A stretch of 64,000 nucleotides of DNA from Tillus elongatus. Its lineage: Eukaryota; Arthropoda; Insecta; Coleoptera; Cleridae. The position numbers and the translations under genes were made by a program. The notes below the pieces were generated by a model. The model was not told the origin of the DNA and did not search any database. It was given only the letters and a program-made list of their open reading frames with translations. This document shows, piece after piece, positions 1 through 11,600 of this stretch (positions are counted from its first letter, which is position 1; the number at the start of each line of letters is the position of its first letter). The stretch spans positions 18,012,090 through 18,076,089 of the forward strand of contig OZ023266.1 in the NCBI GenBank assembly GCA_964006375.1. The letters run 5' to 3'.

Positions 1-293
1 TTAGTAGTGGATTTACTTCTAGAATCCAGCATGCTGTTATAAGTATTTATCATGTTTAGTAGATTATGCCTTTAAAAGTACATTGTCACTTTATTGTTTG
101 TCTTTCAATTGCTTCGCTATAAAATCCCTCTAAGAAAGCAAATAAAAAATCTTAAAAGCAAATGCACCAACAAGTATAATATTAATAAAATAACTTTGTT
201 ATCAATTTTGTTGTGAGAATGCATTTAAATGACTACTTAATAAAATACATTAAGAACTTGCTCCAGATTTTTAATGATGCTGTATGTTTTTAG

Positions 294-3200
294 AGATCTT
301 GCCGGGAAACAGAGCTAGCCATGAGTTTGTTCTAGAACAGAAAAGGCAAGAATATGATGATCTTCTTCATTGTGCAAAAGTGATCAGAATAATAACAGAC
401 AAAACTACAAAACCCCAGATATTCCTAGCTATGTGGATGATATATAAACAAAATATAAATAACTTTGGTGAAGATGTAGAAAAAGAAAATGATTTCATGG
501 CAATTGTAGAGACTTTATTGGCCATGGAGTATTTCGAAGAAAAAAAAGATGTTTTTTGGATAGCGACTAAGTTCTTTGATAGGATAGCTAAATATGAAGA
601 ACATATCCCAAAGTTAAAAGACTTTACTTACAATCTTCTCGAAAGGGAAGATCAAAAACTCTATACTCACTTGTATAAACTTGGTGCTTTTAAAGTTCTA
701 CCATTAGAGAGGTGGTTCAGAAGATGTTTTGCCAGTGTTTTGAATGAAAATGCATTAGCTAAGTAAGCTTTTATTTTACTGATGTTTATACATATTTATC
801 TTTGTAAATTTTGAATTTTATAATAAGTTGTGTAGATTCTCATAGGATGCAATGTCTGGCAGAAATTGGTTAAAGTTGAATGTATAAGGTACAGAATCCA
901 CAATTCTGTTACAAACTGTGAATATTCCTTACAGGGTTTCCAGCACTTATTATGTTCGTTCATCACATTCATTTCTCTCACTTGTCAAAATGCATTTTGG
1001 CTATTTTGCAGATTATCCAACGAATAGTTTTAGATATACGGACTGCTGACAGACAAGGCTTACCATTTTATATGTTCGTTGATACTGTTTTCATGTTGTG
1101 GTTATTTCCACAGTTTATCTGTAAAACTCTTGATTATAACGTTCAGTGATGTATATACTGATTTTTCAAGAGCCTTCGAATGGTTGGCTTAATTTCAAAG
1201 TTGGAACAACAGCCTACTTGATTAATTTAATTAAATCCTATTTGTCCGATTGTATATTGGCTGTTGAATATCTTGATTTTTCATAATTTAAATATGTAGC
1301 ATCCCCTGGTGTTCCACAGGGTTCCAATCTTGGTCCCTTATTGTTCAAGGTCTTTATTAATGATATATGTAATGACTTTTATGTTGGAGCACTGCTGTAT
1401 GCAGATGACTGAAAACTTTTTACTAGGGTGTCCTCCAGATCTAATCAGATAAATCTGCGACATAATACATCTAGGCTGAAGTAATTGTGTTGCAAGAATT
1501 TATTTTGCTGGAATGCTGATAAGTGTTCTCTTCTTTCTTTCTCAAGCAGGTTGCAGATTTATCGATTTTACTACAGGGTGGATAATACACTACACAGCAG
1601 ACCTAACACAGTTAAGGATCTAGGTGTTTTTTCTTGATGAAAAGTTATCATTCAATGATCATACCTATCTCGAGTGTGATAACAAATCCTACAGACAGCT
1701 GGGATTTATACTGAGAACCTGTAAGCCTTTCACTGATTATGACTGCTTTCTTGTACTGTGTGTTTGTTCGACCACATCTCGAATATGCCAGTGTTATGTG
1801 GAGCCCATTTTATTCTGTTTATAATAATTTACTTGAATCAGTTCAGAGTAAGTTTGCCAAGTACTTGTGCTATGTCATGACTGACGTCTCTCCCTAACAG
1901 GGAATCGAGACTTCTGTTATATATGGCAGAAAGCCTGGAGCTGAGGTGAGCATAATGGTTTGGGTATTTTCTATATGGATTGCTACACAATACTGTTCAC
2001 TGTATATCTCTGGTTGAGGGTGTGCATTCCAATGTTCCTTCTGTGTTTTTGAGGTACCAGGTTAAGTTAGGTTAGGTTTGTTTGTGAGTGGGCCATACCG
2101 GTCCCTTCACCGCGACCATAAGGTCTATTGTGGCTCACGCCTAATAGTTTATATTTCGCCCAACAAAGCCAGCCTCCTGCAGAGGTCGATAATCTTCGTG
2201 GGCGAAAATTTATCCAGATCCTCCGGAGCAAGCTTTGTCTTGCCAAAGAGCAGGTATCTAGTCCTGTCCGCTGCCAGACAGGAACACAGTACGTGCTCTG
2301 CTGTCTCGTCACTCTCCATACACAGCCGGCACTCGGTCTCCTGACCGACTCCAATACGGTGCATGTGGTGACGCAAGCGGCAGTGTCCTGTATACAGGCT
2401 GACTAGAGTACTCAGTTGTTGTCTGTTTAACTCTAGAAGTTTTTTAGCCCTTGACTCAGACAGGCCATTTATGAAGGCCTTAGAGTGAGCTAATCCTGGA
2501 AGATTTTGCCAATGCTGGATTGTCATTCTTTCTGTCCAAGTCTTTAAGGTGCGTTTTGCTGTGCATGATGTTATCCCCAGCACTAGTTCTGGTCCGACAC
2601 AGTCTCTCTGGGCACCACTCCTGGCAAGCGCGTCGGCCCCAACATTGCCATCATGGTCCGAGTGACCCAGTATCCAGACCAGCGACACCTCATTACAGCT
2701 GCCCAGTCCGTTAAGGGCAGATTTACAACTCCATACCGTTTTTGAATTACACCGGTAGGAACCAAGAGCCTTTATTGCAGCTTGGCTATCTGCATATATC
2801 TTTATCGATTTGTGTGTGCACTGGTACCAGAGACTGTTTGCTCTTCCACTTGCTAGGACTAACATATCGAGGTCACCGATGAGCAGGGTTTGTCGCAGCT
2901 GCAACTATTTTTATGAGAGGGGGAGAGATGTATTTGCTGATGACTTTTTTTTCTTCTTCCTCCTCAGGGCTACTCCGCGGCTTTGTCGCCCCGATAGCAC
3001 TACAACCTTTGGCTTATTGTGCATAGTCTTTTAACTCCACCCATTCCAAAATCACTGTGCCTTGAACTAGTCTGCACAGCGATTGGTAGGGTGAAGTTTT
3101 ATAATGCTTTGTGTCCGGTCTAGACTGACCGTAGATCAGTTGTCTTTTGCGGTCAAGAGCTTTACACTCACACAAGATGTGCTGGACTGATTCCTCGAGC

Positions 3201-5425
3201 CGCCCCATTTTATGAAGGTGTTTCTTGACGGCCATGTGTCCCATCAAGAGACCTGTTATGTTTCTGACCTGTCCTCTGCTAAGATTTAGCAGCTCCACAG
3301 CTCTCTTCGAACTGGGTTCGTCAATTATTGACTTCCCACATCTGAGCCCTGGACAGTCTGCCCAGTACACCTTGTGTTAGTTTCTGACCCAGGACTTAAT
3401 GGCTCCCCTGGCAGTGCTCTTTGTCACGCCCAGAGCTGGTTCTGGTCCCATAAATGGTTCTGCAGATTCTCTCTTCACGAGACTGTCTTCAGCTTCTTCA
3501 TTGCCTTTGACCCCGCGAGTGATCCAGCACCCAGAGGAGGGTGACCTCATTCTGCCCAGCTAGGTCGCTTGTCTCGCCTCTGCACTCACTCACCAGCCAG
3601 GAATTTACCCTTGGACTACTTAGGGCCTTAAGGACTGCCTGTGGCTATGAGGATCCACTTGTTGTTGTAGCCCTTCCTCTTGTTCTCCAGCACACATTTC
3701 AGGATGGCGTACATTTCGGCCCGAAAGACGGTTGAATGAGCTCCGTGGTGAATACTATGACTTACCCACGGTTCTTCTGAATAAACACCTTCCCCCGGCC
3801 AACGCTCCCCTCCGGATCCGTCCGTGAACCAGACGATCGCGTCCCGTGGTATGTCCGGCGGCTCCTCCCGCCATGCCTCGTGGTCGGGATTTCCACTGAA
3901 AAGTTGTTTTACCTACAGATTCGCGGGCTCGCGGAGTCTGACCCCATTTCAAGCATGTGCTCCTTCACGATCTCCTGAATTTTGCAGTGGCCCCTGAAGC
4001 CTGGGTTGATCTTCAGTCTACCATTGCAGGATAGTCTGTATAATCCTAGCCTGGTCTCCCCCATGATAACTAAGCGTGTGTGGAAGGGGGGGGGGTCCAG
4101 CAACACCTCCATTGGCACTGGATTGTGTCACCTTAGGCCACCAGACCAGTGCCTTGTATGTTAACGATGGTCTGACCACCCAGTGGGCCCACGTTTTTCC
4201 ATATAGCCGCCTAGTGACGGCTAAGGTCATGACTGCCTTATGCAGTATTTTTCCAATGTGACCATTCCAGGTTAGCTTAGAGTCCAATACGACCCCAAAA
4301 TATTTTACCTCCCTGGCCATTGGAATGTTCCTACCATATACAGTGAAAGTTCTGTGGCTCTCCCACTTCCTCCTCGTAAAAGGTATGACGGTTGCTTTCT
4401 CGGGGCTCACCCCGAGCCCTTGACCAACCGTCTACCCTTCCACCACTTTCAGTGCTGTCTGCATGCGCTCTCACACCGACCGTGTAACCTTTCCTCGGAC
4501 TATGATGACAATGTCGTCCGCATAGCCCTGTACCTCATACCCCCCAGTATTGTATGTAATTGTTTGACATCAATATGTTTAGTTTTTTTTTGCAAGTTCA
4601 ATAGCGTTAATGGCGTTAATTTTATAATACACCCTATGCTATCTAAATATTGTGTTGTTTAATTAACAAAGTCCCATATTGTATATTATGTAGTACATAG
4701 AGATTTGATCTTACCATTTTTCTAGTGTACATATGTAATTTATCAGATTATAAGGTAATCCTTAAGGATGGCTTGCCTGGGCATCACAGGGGCCATGACT
4801 TCTACCCCAACAGCCGCCATGGAGGTGTTGCTGGATCATCCCCCCCCCCACACACACACACACACACACCCTCTACACTTAGTTATCATGGGGGAGGCCA
4901 GGCTAGCACTATACAGACTAGCCTGCAATGGTAGAGTGATGATCAACCCAGGCTGCAGGGGCCACTGCAAAATTTTGGAGATCGTGAAGAAGCCTATGCT
5001 TGAAATGAGGTCAGACTTCACGAGCCCGCAAATCTGCAGGAAAAACAATTTTACAGTGGAAATCCCTGATCGCGAGGCATGGCGGGAGGAGAGCAATCTA
5101 ACGCTTTATGCAAACATACAATATTTCCGCTTAATTTTTTATTTATATCTTTCTAGGATGTGGGATAAAATTGTTGGAGGTGCTAATTATAAAACTCTTG
5201 CATATCTTGCTGTTGGGTTATTGATCAAATTAAAACATCGATTGGTAAGATGTGATGATGTTAATTCGGTACTTGAGAGTTTTGATGATGTAAGTTATTG
5301 ATTTTATTGTTGATTTCCCATTTACATGATCTATTTAATTTTTGCAGATTACAGAAGAAGAAACATCCGACATAATTGTTAATTTTTCGATTTATTTGTG
5401 TTATGAACATGGTATTTTCCACTAA
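294..5425 (+). CDS. TBC1D7: TBC1D7 homologue, 3' part (three exons)
   Basis: TBC1D7 is the third subunit of the TSC1-TSC2 complex, the GAP for Rheb that restrains mTORC1; it has a TBC (Rab-GAP-like) fold. Exons read by splice sites: 294-762 (after AG at 292-293, donor GTAAGC), 5157-5289 (donor GTAAGT), 5348-5425 (stop TAA 5423-5425). The joined frame gives about 226 residues. Human TBC1D7 has 293, so 60-70 N-terminal residues lie upstream of the window. Family landmarks visible are the WF(R/K)RCFA block at the end of the first exon and WDKIV(G/S)G at the start of the second. The frame crosses both introns without a stop. The 4.4-kb first intron holds three LINE fragments and the second is only 58 bp. 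Identity rests on remembered similarity to the vertebrate protein across all three exons. Confidence 0.88.
1140..2050 (+). pseudogene. Decayed non-LTR reverse transcriptase in TBC1D7 intron
   Basis: The + strand conceptually reads, across several stops and shifts, the RT block order of a Jockey/CR1-type LINE. A 'D-F-S-(R/K)-A-F' block lies near 1150, a 'SPGVPQGSNLGPLLF' block near 1300-1350, and a Y-A-D-D active-site box near 1400. A C-terminal 'FLDEKLSFNDH' block lies near 1625-1660, then an 'LEYASVMW'-like block near 1780. Both the 5' and 3' parts are missing. It is old (many stops) and is not related closely enough to the other LINEs here to assign to the same family. Confidence 0.75.
2061..2082 (+). 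repeat. Short TTAGG-like run next to a LINE 3' end
   Basis: GGTTAAGTTAGGTTAGGTTT directly abuts the 3' terminus of the minus-strand LINE piece that ends near 2083. It resembles the insect telomeric unit TTAGG but has only about two good units, so it is probably the element's simple-repeat tail or chance. Confidence 0.4.
2083..2930 (-). pseudogene. N2 LINE: RNase H and zinc-binding C-terminus
   Basis: 5'-truncated non-LTR element. The frame from 2904 down to about 2150 is open for some 250 residues. It shows the RNase H core (A-D-S-Q-A-A-I-K-A-L, then L-V-W-I-x-G-H-x-D-x-x-G-N-x-x-A-D-x-L-A-R). Then comes the C-terminal Cys/His box (LYTGHCRLRHHMHRIG, then C-R-L-C plus HVLCSC). This architecture is typical of R1/LOA/I-group LINEs. 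A short 3' UTR runs to 2083. A second piece of the same family lies at 17226-18165. No RT domain remains, so it is a dead copy in the TBC1D7 intron. Confidence 0.8.
2944..4541 (-). pseudogene. N1 LINE fragment: RT C-terminus to RNase H
   Basis: Minus-strand remnant of the commonest LINE here (family N1). From the 5' side: the 'SPEKATVIPFTRRKWESH' segment and 'VKYFGVVLDSKLTWNGH' block after the RT palm, a segment with a purine-rich slip near 4085-4095, a damaged RNase H, then the 'RGQVRNITGLLMGHMAVKKHLHKMG' zinc-binding tail. The 3' end has a pyrimidine-rich run near 2945-2965. Frameshifts and stops break it into pieces at about 4410-4018, 4118-3909 and 3370-3014. The RT catalytic part is absent. 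Confidence 0.8.
4765..5098 (+). pseudogene. N1 LINE fragment just upstream of a TBC1D7 exon
   Basis: A 330-bp + strand piece of N1, from the region between RT and RNase H. It reads 'MACLGITGAM', then 'GEARLALYRLACNGR', then 'NNFTVEIPDREAWREE'. Compared with other copies it carries a C-run followed by a (CA)n expansion at about 4843-4869. It lies 58 bp upstream of the TBC1D7 exon at 5157 in the same orientation, and its open frame continues into that exon. Confidence 0.8.
4849..4869. repeat. (CA)n microsatellite inside N1 fragment
   Basis: About ten CA units following a poly-C run. It lies at the position where other N1 copies have a run of G/C, so it arose after insertion. Confidence 0.85.
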
Positions 5426-5460
5426 AATTATTGTGATTTTTATGTTTTAAGTTGTTTTAT

Positions 5461-5466
5461 ATTAAA
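5461..5466 (+). terminator. Candidate poly(A) signal of TBC1D7
   Basis: ATTAAA 36 bp after the TBC1D7 stop codon, followed by a T-rich stretch. It is the first poly(A)-type hexamer in the 3' flank; cleavage site not determined. Confidence 0.5.
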
Positions 5467-6030
5467 TATTAAAGCTTTTTATATACCCAATTAATTATTT
5501 TTATTCTTTTTCCATATACTGTGTTTTATAATAACCAGACCCTGTTTATGATGATTTTTTTTACAAAGTTTTAGAAACCATTTTCAGAAGTGTCACTATT
5601 TTTCAACATTTTTTTAAAAAGTAATTAGAAAAACAATCACAAAAACGCAATATCTCTCAAATTGTCTTAGTGATTGAAACGAGTATTTACAGCTTAAAAG
5701 AACATAGATAGACGTGGTTGCGTACCAACTTTCAAGTCGTTTGATCAAAGGAAAATAAAGTTATTCGAAATTAATAATAAAATAATCCTCGACATCACTT
5801 CAGATGACATTATCTGTAACGCTAGATACGACAGGGACGCCATCTCGGTGCAGGACCAGGTAGTATGTTGCTCTAGTTTACACAAAATTTTATAGATAGA
5901 GCTGTACAATCAACTAAGAATTGTGTAATGTCAGCCTTGGACCATTTATTTCTTAATACCAGGACAAAGTTTGCGGTCAAAAGTGGTTAATTTTAGCATG
6001 CGAATGTATACTGTAAATAAAACATTTCGG
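5467..6030. other. Intergenic spacer downstream of TBC1D7
   Basis: No coding signal seen. The segment at about 5825-5905 ('CTCTAGTTTACACAAAATTT' and flanks) recurs in inverted orientation at about 48750-48830, so at least that part is dispersed repeat. Confidence 0.5.
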
Positions 6031-6533
6031 GACGCAGCAAGTGTGTTATAGTAGTGAATTTGCATAAAAATTGTACACTATTAGTAAGATATATTATTAA
6101 AACCAATTATTTAAATTTGAATGGACCTTGGAGATTGTAGTGTCCCAGGTAGCGATTATTTGAAAAAATATATATTTTATATGGAGCAAGAAAATTAAAA
6201 TTTGGTCATAGCTATATGTAAGTACTGCAAGTGACTTTAAAAAAATTGTGTTACAAATTTCATTAGTTACAAAAGTTTTTCAGAAAAAAATAATTATTTA
6301 CAAAGGGAAATGTACCTGTCAAATTATAAATATGGCAGGTATTAGTCAATTTTTATTTAATAATTGATGGTGAGACTTTGCAAAAAAATTCAAATGAGCG
6401 CGAATTTGGGCCCTAGAACCTATATCCGGGATCAGTTTCGATTTTTTGGACAGAAGAAATTTGGAAAGAGGATGGTTAACAAAATTGTATCACCACAAGC
6501 AGAGCTTATTTGTGAGATGCATTGTATAACTTT

Positions 6534-6613
<80 letters not shown>

Positions 6614-6890
6614 GGTATCCAACCGATGACTCAAAAAATAATTAACCGATTTTGATGAAACTCCGCAAGTACCTTTCTTTTATTAATAGCTTGGATGAGT
6701 TCGTTAGCCTGGAAAAATTTTTCGTCCGAAAATTACAAAGCTATTTCGATGAAATTTGTTGGACATGCTGCTTTGGGAAAGACCCACCTATGTACCAAAA
6801 TTCAGCTTTCTAGGTTTACAGAAAATTGAGCTACTTAAATTTGAAACATTTATTTTGAATATCACCGCTTTTCATTGACAATGGTAAAAA
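6031..6890. repeat. Family-A terminus plus AT-core repeat, old copies
   Basis: Begins at GGACGCAGCAAGTGTGTTAT, the left terminus of the dispersed family A. It continues with the same 'GTACACTATTAGTAAGATAT' interior found at 13010 and 44730. From 6390 it becomes the AT-core repeat: 'ATATCCGGGATCAGTTTC', then (AT)n, then 'AACCGATTTTGATGAAACT' and the 'GATGAGTTCGTTAGCC' module. No coding capacity. Confidence 0.75.
6537..6610. repeat. (AT)n microsatellite, ~74 bp
   Basis: Uninterrupted AT dinucleotides forming the core of the surrounding dispersed repeat. Confidence 0.95.
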
Positions 6891-7289
6891 CTGGTTTATA
6901 GGTATATGAGATCTAGTATGTCTGAGTCGTTACCTAGCAACGAAACATTTGATATTATTGCGCAGGTCAGTTACACGCTCTAACTGACGTTTATCGTATA
7001 GTATTAGATTGTTTATCTGATTTCAATTTCAGGTGACAAATTATTCGTGTTATTTGGGAATTTTAATATACGAGTGCAAATTATTCCTGTACGATTTTAT
7101 TAATGTTAGTGGGTGGACTAAACAGTGTTTGTTATGTTTTGTCAACAGATATAAAGCATCGAAGTTTTACAAAAAGGGCTGGTATGCAACAGATTAGTTA
7201 TTTTCTCTCTGATGATTTGGCGGTAGTTTTAGTTAAGTTTATGGTTTAACGGTCCATCATTTTTAGGTAATTTTTGTACAAAAAATTCG

Positions 7290-7592
7290 TCATTGAGGAG
7301 ACCGCAAACTAGGCCGCCTAGAATCCATATCCGGGTTTACGTTCAGTTTTTGTCTGTTTACATATATACAGGGTGACGCATTTCTACGGTAAAGCTCAAT
7401 ATAATTATTATTATACAAGAGACGAGAAAAAATTGTATAAGTTAATTATGGGTTGTCTTGAGCTGCATCTTATAAAATTATTTTGACAATCACAGACTGG
7501 CCCATAACTCGTTGGTGATCTCTACAATTTGTTTTCGAACAGCCTTGTTTTGTTGCATTTTTAATCGAATTGTGTTTGTAAGAAAAAAAAAT
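7290..7592. repeat. Inverted copy of the block duplicated at 39.5 and 41.1 kb
   Basis: 'TATCCGGGTTTACGTTCAG' near 7330 and the stretch around 7470-7520 ('GCCCATAACTCGTTGGTGAT') match, in reverse complement, the block at 39540-39720 and 41080-41250. Non-coding dispersed repeat. Confidence 0.65.
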
Positions 7593-7593
7593 C

Positions 7594-7888
7594 GAGACGC
7601 ACTAAGTGCGTTTTGGTAGCAAATTTTCATTAAATGCTTCAAATTTCAATAACTCAATTTGCTATTAACCTAAGGTTTGTTGGCTAGGAAACCAACATTT
7701 AAAGTTTATTGTCGGAAAATGTTTGTACATTTTCAAACAATAAGTTATTTTGATAAAATATGGCACATTGTTTCTACTATATAGGTTATACCGGTAACCA
7801 AATTCATGACTGCTTGCATTAAAAAGACATATTTGCTATTCAAAGCATTTTTATAAAAATTCACTTCCATAACGCACTTGCTGCGTCC
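7594..7888. repeat. Family-A MITE-like element, ~295 bp
   Basis: Inverted termini: (G)ACGCACTAAGTGCGTTTTGG at the left and ACGCACTTGCTGCGTCC at the right, with GAATTTTCAT-like subterminal sequence on both sides. Interior non-coding ('GGTAACCAAATTCATG'). One of several same-length copies in this window. Confidence 0.75.
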
Positions 7889-7899
7889 AGACCTTTTTA

Positions 7900-8625
7900 A
7901 TCATTTTCAAGATAAACCAATTAATTGAATCCATTGATTTGAAATCGATATATCCTGAAATTTCAATATTTTCTATTACTTTGTGAACAGCATTTTAATT
8001 TTGAATTATTATTAAATATGTAATCCTATTATAAGTTCAAAAAGACATTCCATTCCTTTGAAAAGATTAACATGAAAATTCCGGCTGATTTTAATATTCA
8101 ATGCACTATTATATCAATGCACTTGATTTAAATTGAGAATACATGTGACGTTTTCCGGCTCCACTCTCTGATTGGTCAAGAGTTACGCTGCTCTTTAATC
8201 CTAAAACCTAGTTCCATGACCAGCTACAAGTTTAAATAAAAATGAACTATTATACTATTAGAAGTTAGGCACAGAAAAAAATGTATTTGCTCTATGCAAT
8301 ATCTATTATGAAATTTCAAGTCACAATTGAAGTATCAAAAATCAAAACATAACCAACAAATTGGATAGAGTATAAAAAATAAAAATGATATCCAATTAAA
8401 TTTTAAATTACTAGTATTACCTATATTAGCTGTAAATGTGATAAGAAAGGAAATATGAAATGTTTAATTACACTTAGTAAAGATAATTAGGGCAACCGTT
8501 TTGAAATAAACAACAGGTTAATGAATGATATAAATGTTTTTGGTTACCGTATTTTGTAGACGTATTTAACTTTTAAGATTCATAATAATGAGCTGTAGAC
8601 GTATTTAGTTTTTATAATAATTAAC
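7900..8625. other. Upstream flank of SLC35C1
   Basis: AT-rich sequence with no ORF of note. It should contain the promoter and 5' UTR of the GDP-fucose transporter gene. The relatively GC-rich stretch at about 8145-8200 (TTTTCCGGCTCCACTCTCTG) is the only compositional change. No core promoter motif is clear enough to call. Confidence 0.4.
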
Positions 8626-11600
8626 ATGAAGAACGAAAGTCTACCTTCGAAATATGTAACGATATTTCTAGTCGTTTGTGGATATTGGTAAGAAAATTAA
8701 AACATTTTTTTTATAATTACTATGCGCCTTTAATCTGTGTAGATTTTATTGCCATACCATATCTCTTGTTGTTTCCAGGGTAATATCCATGTCCACTGTA
8801 TTTACAAACAAGGCACTTCTGAGTGGTATCAACCTAGATGCACCGTTTTTTATAATTACTGCACAGGCAGTTGTCACATTGCTAATATGTTTAGTGAAAA
8901 AGTATTTAAGTAAGACGTTCCCAAGGTATTTTACATTCCCAGATGTAGAGGTTTTCAGCATAGAAACAATCAAACAGGTAATCTTTTTCGGAAAACTTTA
9001 AGTAGTCATGACTCATATGTGTCAGTTTACTCTATGGTCACGTGCTTGCTTAGCGTCAGCGTTGCCAGCGAGTGCCTTAAAACATCTCGCTGGGAACATA
9101 ATACGTTATTTTCTATTGTTCATGTCAGGTCAAACTTAATGATTATTTCCTGGCAAGAAGCTATAAAGTCCTGTCTAGTTAATGTTTGCCTCCTTTTTCA
9201 ACATGCGATTTTCTTTTATACACGATACAAACCATATTTTTCATTGTAACTACACACACGTACAATGTACATTTCTCTCATTGACTTTTTTTTTTGTTTT
9301 ACTATAGTTTGTGATTGAATATTAGAACTACATGTTTGTTTGAATGATAAGTTGATGGTTATTGTTGCTAAGGTCACAGTGAATTGGCAAACAAATCAAC
9401 GAGGTTTTTATACCTAATCTTTTATCAACTAAAGTTGTCAACAAAAGAATCAGCAAAATCAATTTTTAGCACAATTTTCAGTAAATTTGCAGATTAACTC
9501 TCGAGCGCTTTTCAAATTTTTTTTTGGTAAAGGTTTACTTTAGGGGCGCGTGTTCGATTTTTATAAAATTTTGTATATAGACGTGTTTTAGGTTGTAGAT
9601 GATGAAAATCACGTTAAAAATGAGGGCAGAAGCCAACTTTTGGAGTTATTAGAAAATTTTTGTAGGAAAAACGTAAGTTGTACTCACTTTTGCGACGTGT
9701 TTTACACATTTTCGCGGGTCGTTCGTTTTATATCAAGCTAAAGAAGGGTGTATTCCACTATTCTAATTCATTTTCACATAGTGCACCCCCTTAACTGTTT
9801 ATCTGTATGAAAATTACCCTTTTTTTCATCGTATAACCGATTCTAAGTTGAAATTGACATTTGAAATATAAAGCCAAGGCTCAACTTTTTGCCTTGTTGT
9901 TCGCCGGAAATTCGACTCTCAACCCACCTCCAAATGTTCAACCACCAACAGTTCCCAATATCACACATAAAATGAGGGATATCATTTTCAAAACTAAAAA
10001 TGTACGAAAGATGCTCTCTTCTCCTAATACCAGGAAAGCCTCTGGCCTTGACGAGATCCCAGCAATTGTTCTTAAAAAATGCGCACCAGAACTTGCTCTT
10101 GTCCTCACTGGTCTGTTTCAGACATCTTACAATAGAGGCATATTCCGTAGTAACTGGAAAACTGCTCGAGTACAACCCGTCCCCAAGAAAGGATCCAAAG
10201 CGCTTCCTAGCAACTACAGGCCTATTTCTCTCCTTTCTGTCGTCTCTAAAGTGATGGAAAAGTATATAAACACCAAATTACTAAAATTTCTTGTAAAACA
10301 CAGTCTAATCCACGACAGGCGGTATGGATTCCGTCAGCGCAGAACAACTGCCGACCTCAAGTCTATGGAACTACACGGTGAATCCCACATTGTCGCTCTA
10401 GGCATATCCAAAGCATTCGACCAGGTCTGGCACGCAGCACTGCTTAATAAACTACCGGCCTATGGCTTGCCACCAAAACTCTGTACCTGGACAGCAAATT
10501 TCCCCTCCAACCGGAGCATTTCTGTTGTCATGAATGGCCATTCCTCTAAACTGTATCCAATTAATGCAGGAGTTCCTCAAGGTTCAGCTTTATCCCCTAC
10601 TTTGTTTCTTCTCCACATCAATGGCCTCCTCCCCGGCACATCCAACCCAGTTCACAGTAAGACGGACGACAGCACCCTCCACTTAAATATACAATATTCT
10701 AAGCTTGTCTCTTTAGACCAATGAGATGAGGATCGCAGACTCATGGAGGGTTCTGTCTGTTAATCTCCAAAAAATATTAGACTGGGTAAGTAGAAATCTT
10801 GTATAATTCCAAGCCACCAAATCTCAGTCTTGCTTTCTTTCTCATAAGATATACACCAGCCCTAGACCCATCACAATCAACCACCAAGTTATTCAAAGTA
10901 ATGAGTCCTTTTCACTTGTTGGCATTTCTGTGGATTGAAATCTCAATTGGCACCAACATGTTACATCAATTGCAGAAGCGGCTGCTAAGAAATTAGGTTT
11001 CGTCTTCCAGGCTCGCAAATACTTTTCACCAGCTAATCTCTATACCTTATATACTTCACAAATAAGGCCAAACCTCGAATACTGCTCCCACATCTGGGGT
11101 GCCGCTACCGCTTCTACACTCACTATCCTAGACTCCATTCAGAAGAGAGCTATCCCACACATCGGTGACCCTACCCTCACCCAAAGGCTGCCATCCCTTG
11201 CCCACCGACGTGCCATTGCCGACCTCTCTCTCTTTTATAGATATCTGCACGGGCACTGCTCAGAGGAGCTTTCTTCCATAGTTCCTCCACCTGCTGCCCC
11301 CAACAGATCTACCAGGGGAACAGAGCGAATGCACCCTTTTACTGTCCAGGAGGTCACCAGACATAGAACATCTTGTTATGCCCGCTCTTTTGTCCCGAGA
11401 ACTTCCAAGTTGTGGAATTCCTTGCCGGCACATGTTTTTCCTTCTCCTCCAAACCTCCAAACCTTCAAGTCCAGAATTAACAAATTGCCTCTTTCCTCCT
11501 TGTCGACACCCACGGTACGATAGTATTTAGGCTGTAAGCTCTCGTGGTGTGTTCTTAAAATATAAAAAAAAAATCTAGAGCAAGTGGGCTTTTATGCAGT

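Noticed and set aside
2061..2082. Interstitial telomere (TTAGG)n
   Set aside because: Only about two units and directly attached to a LINE 3' end; best read as a tail or chance.
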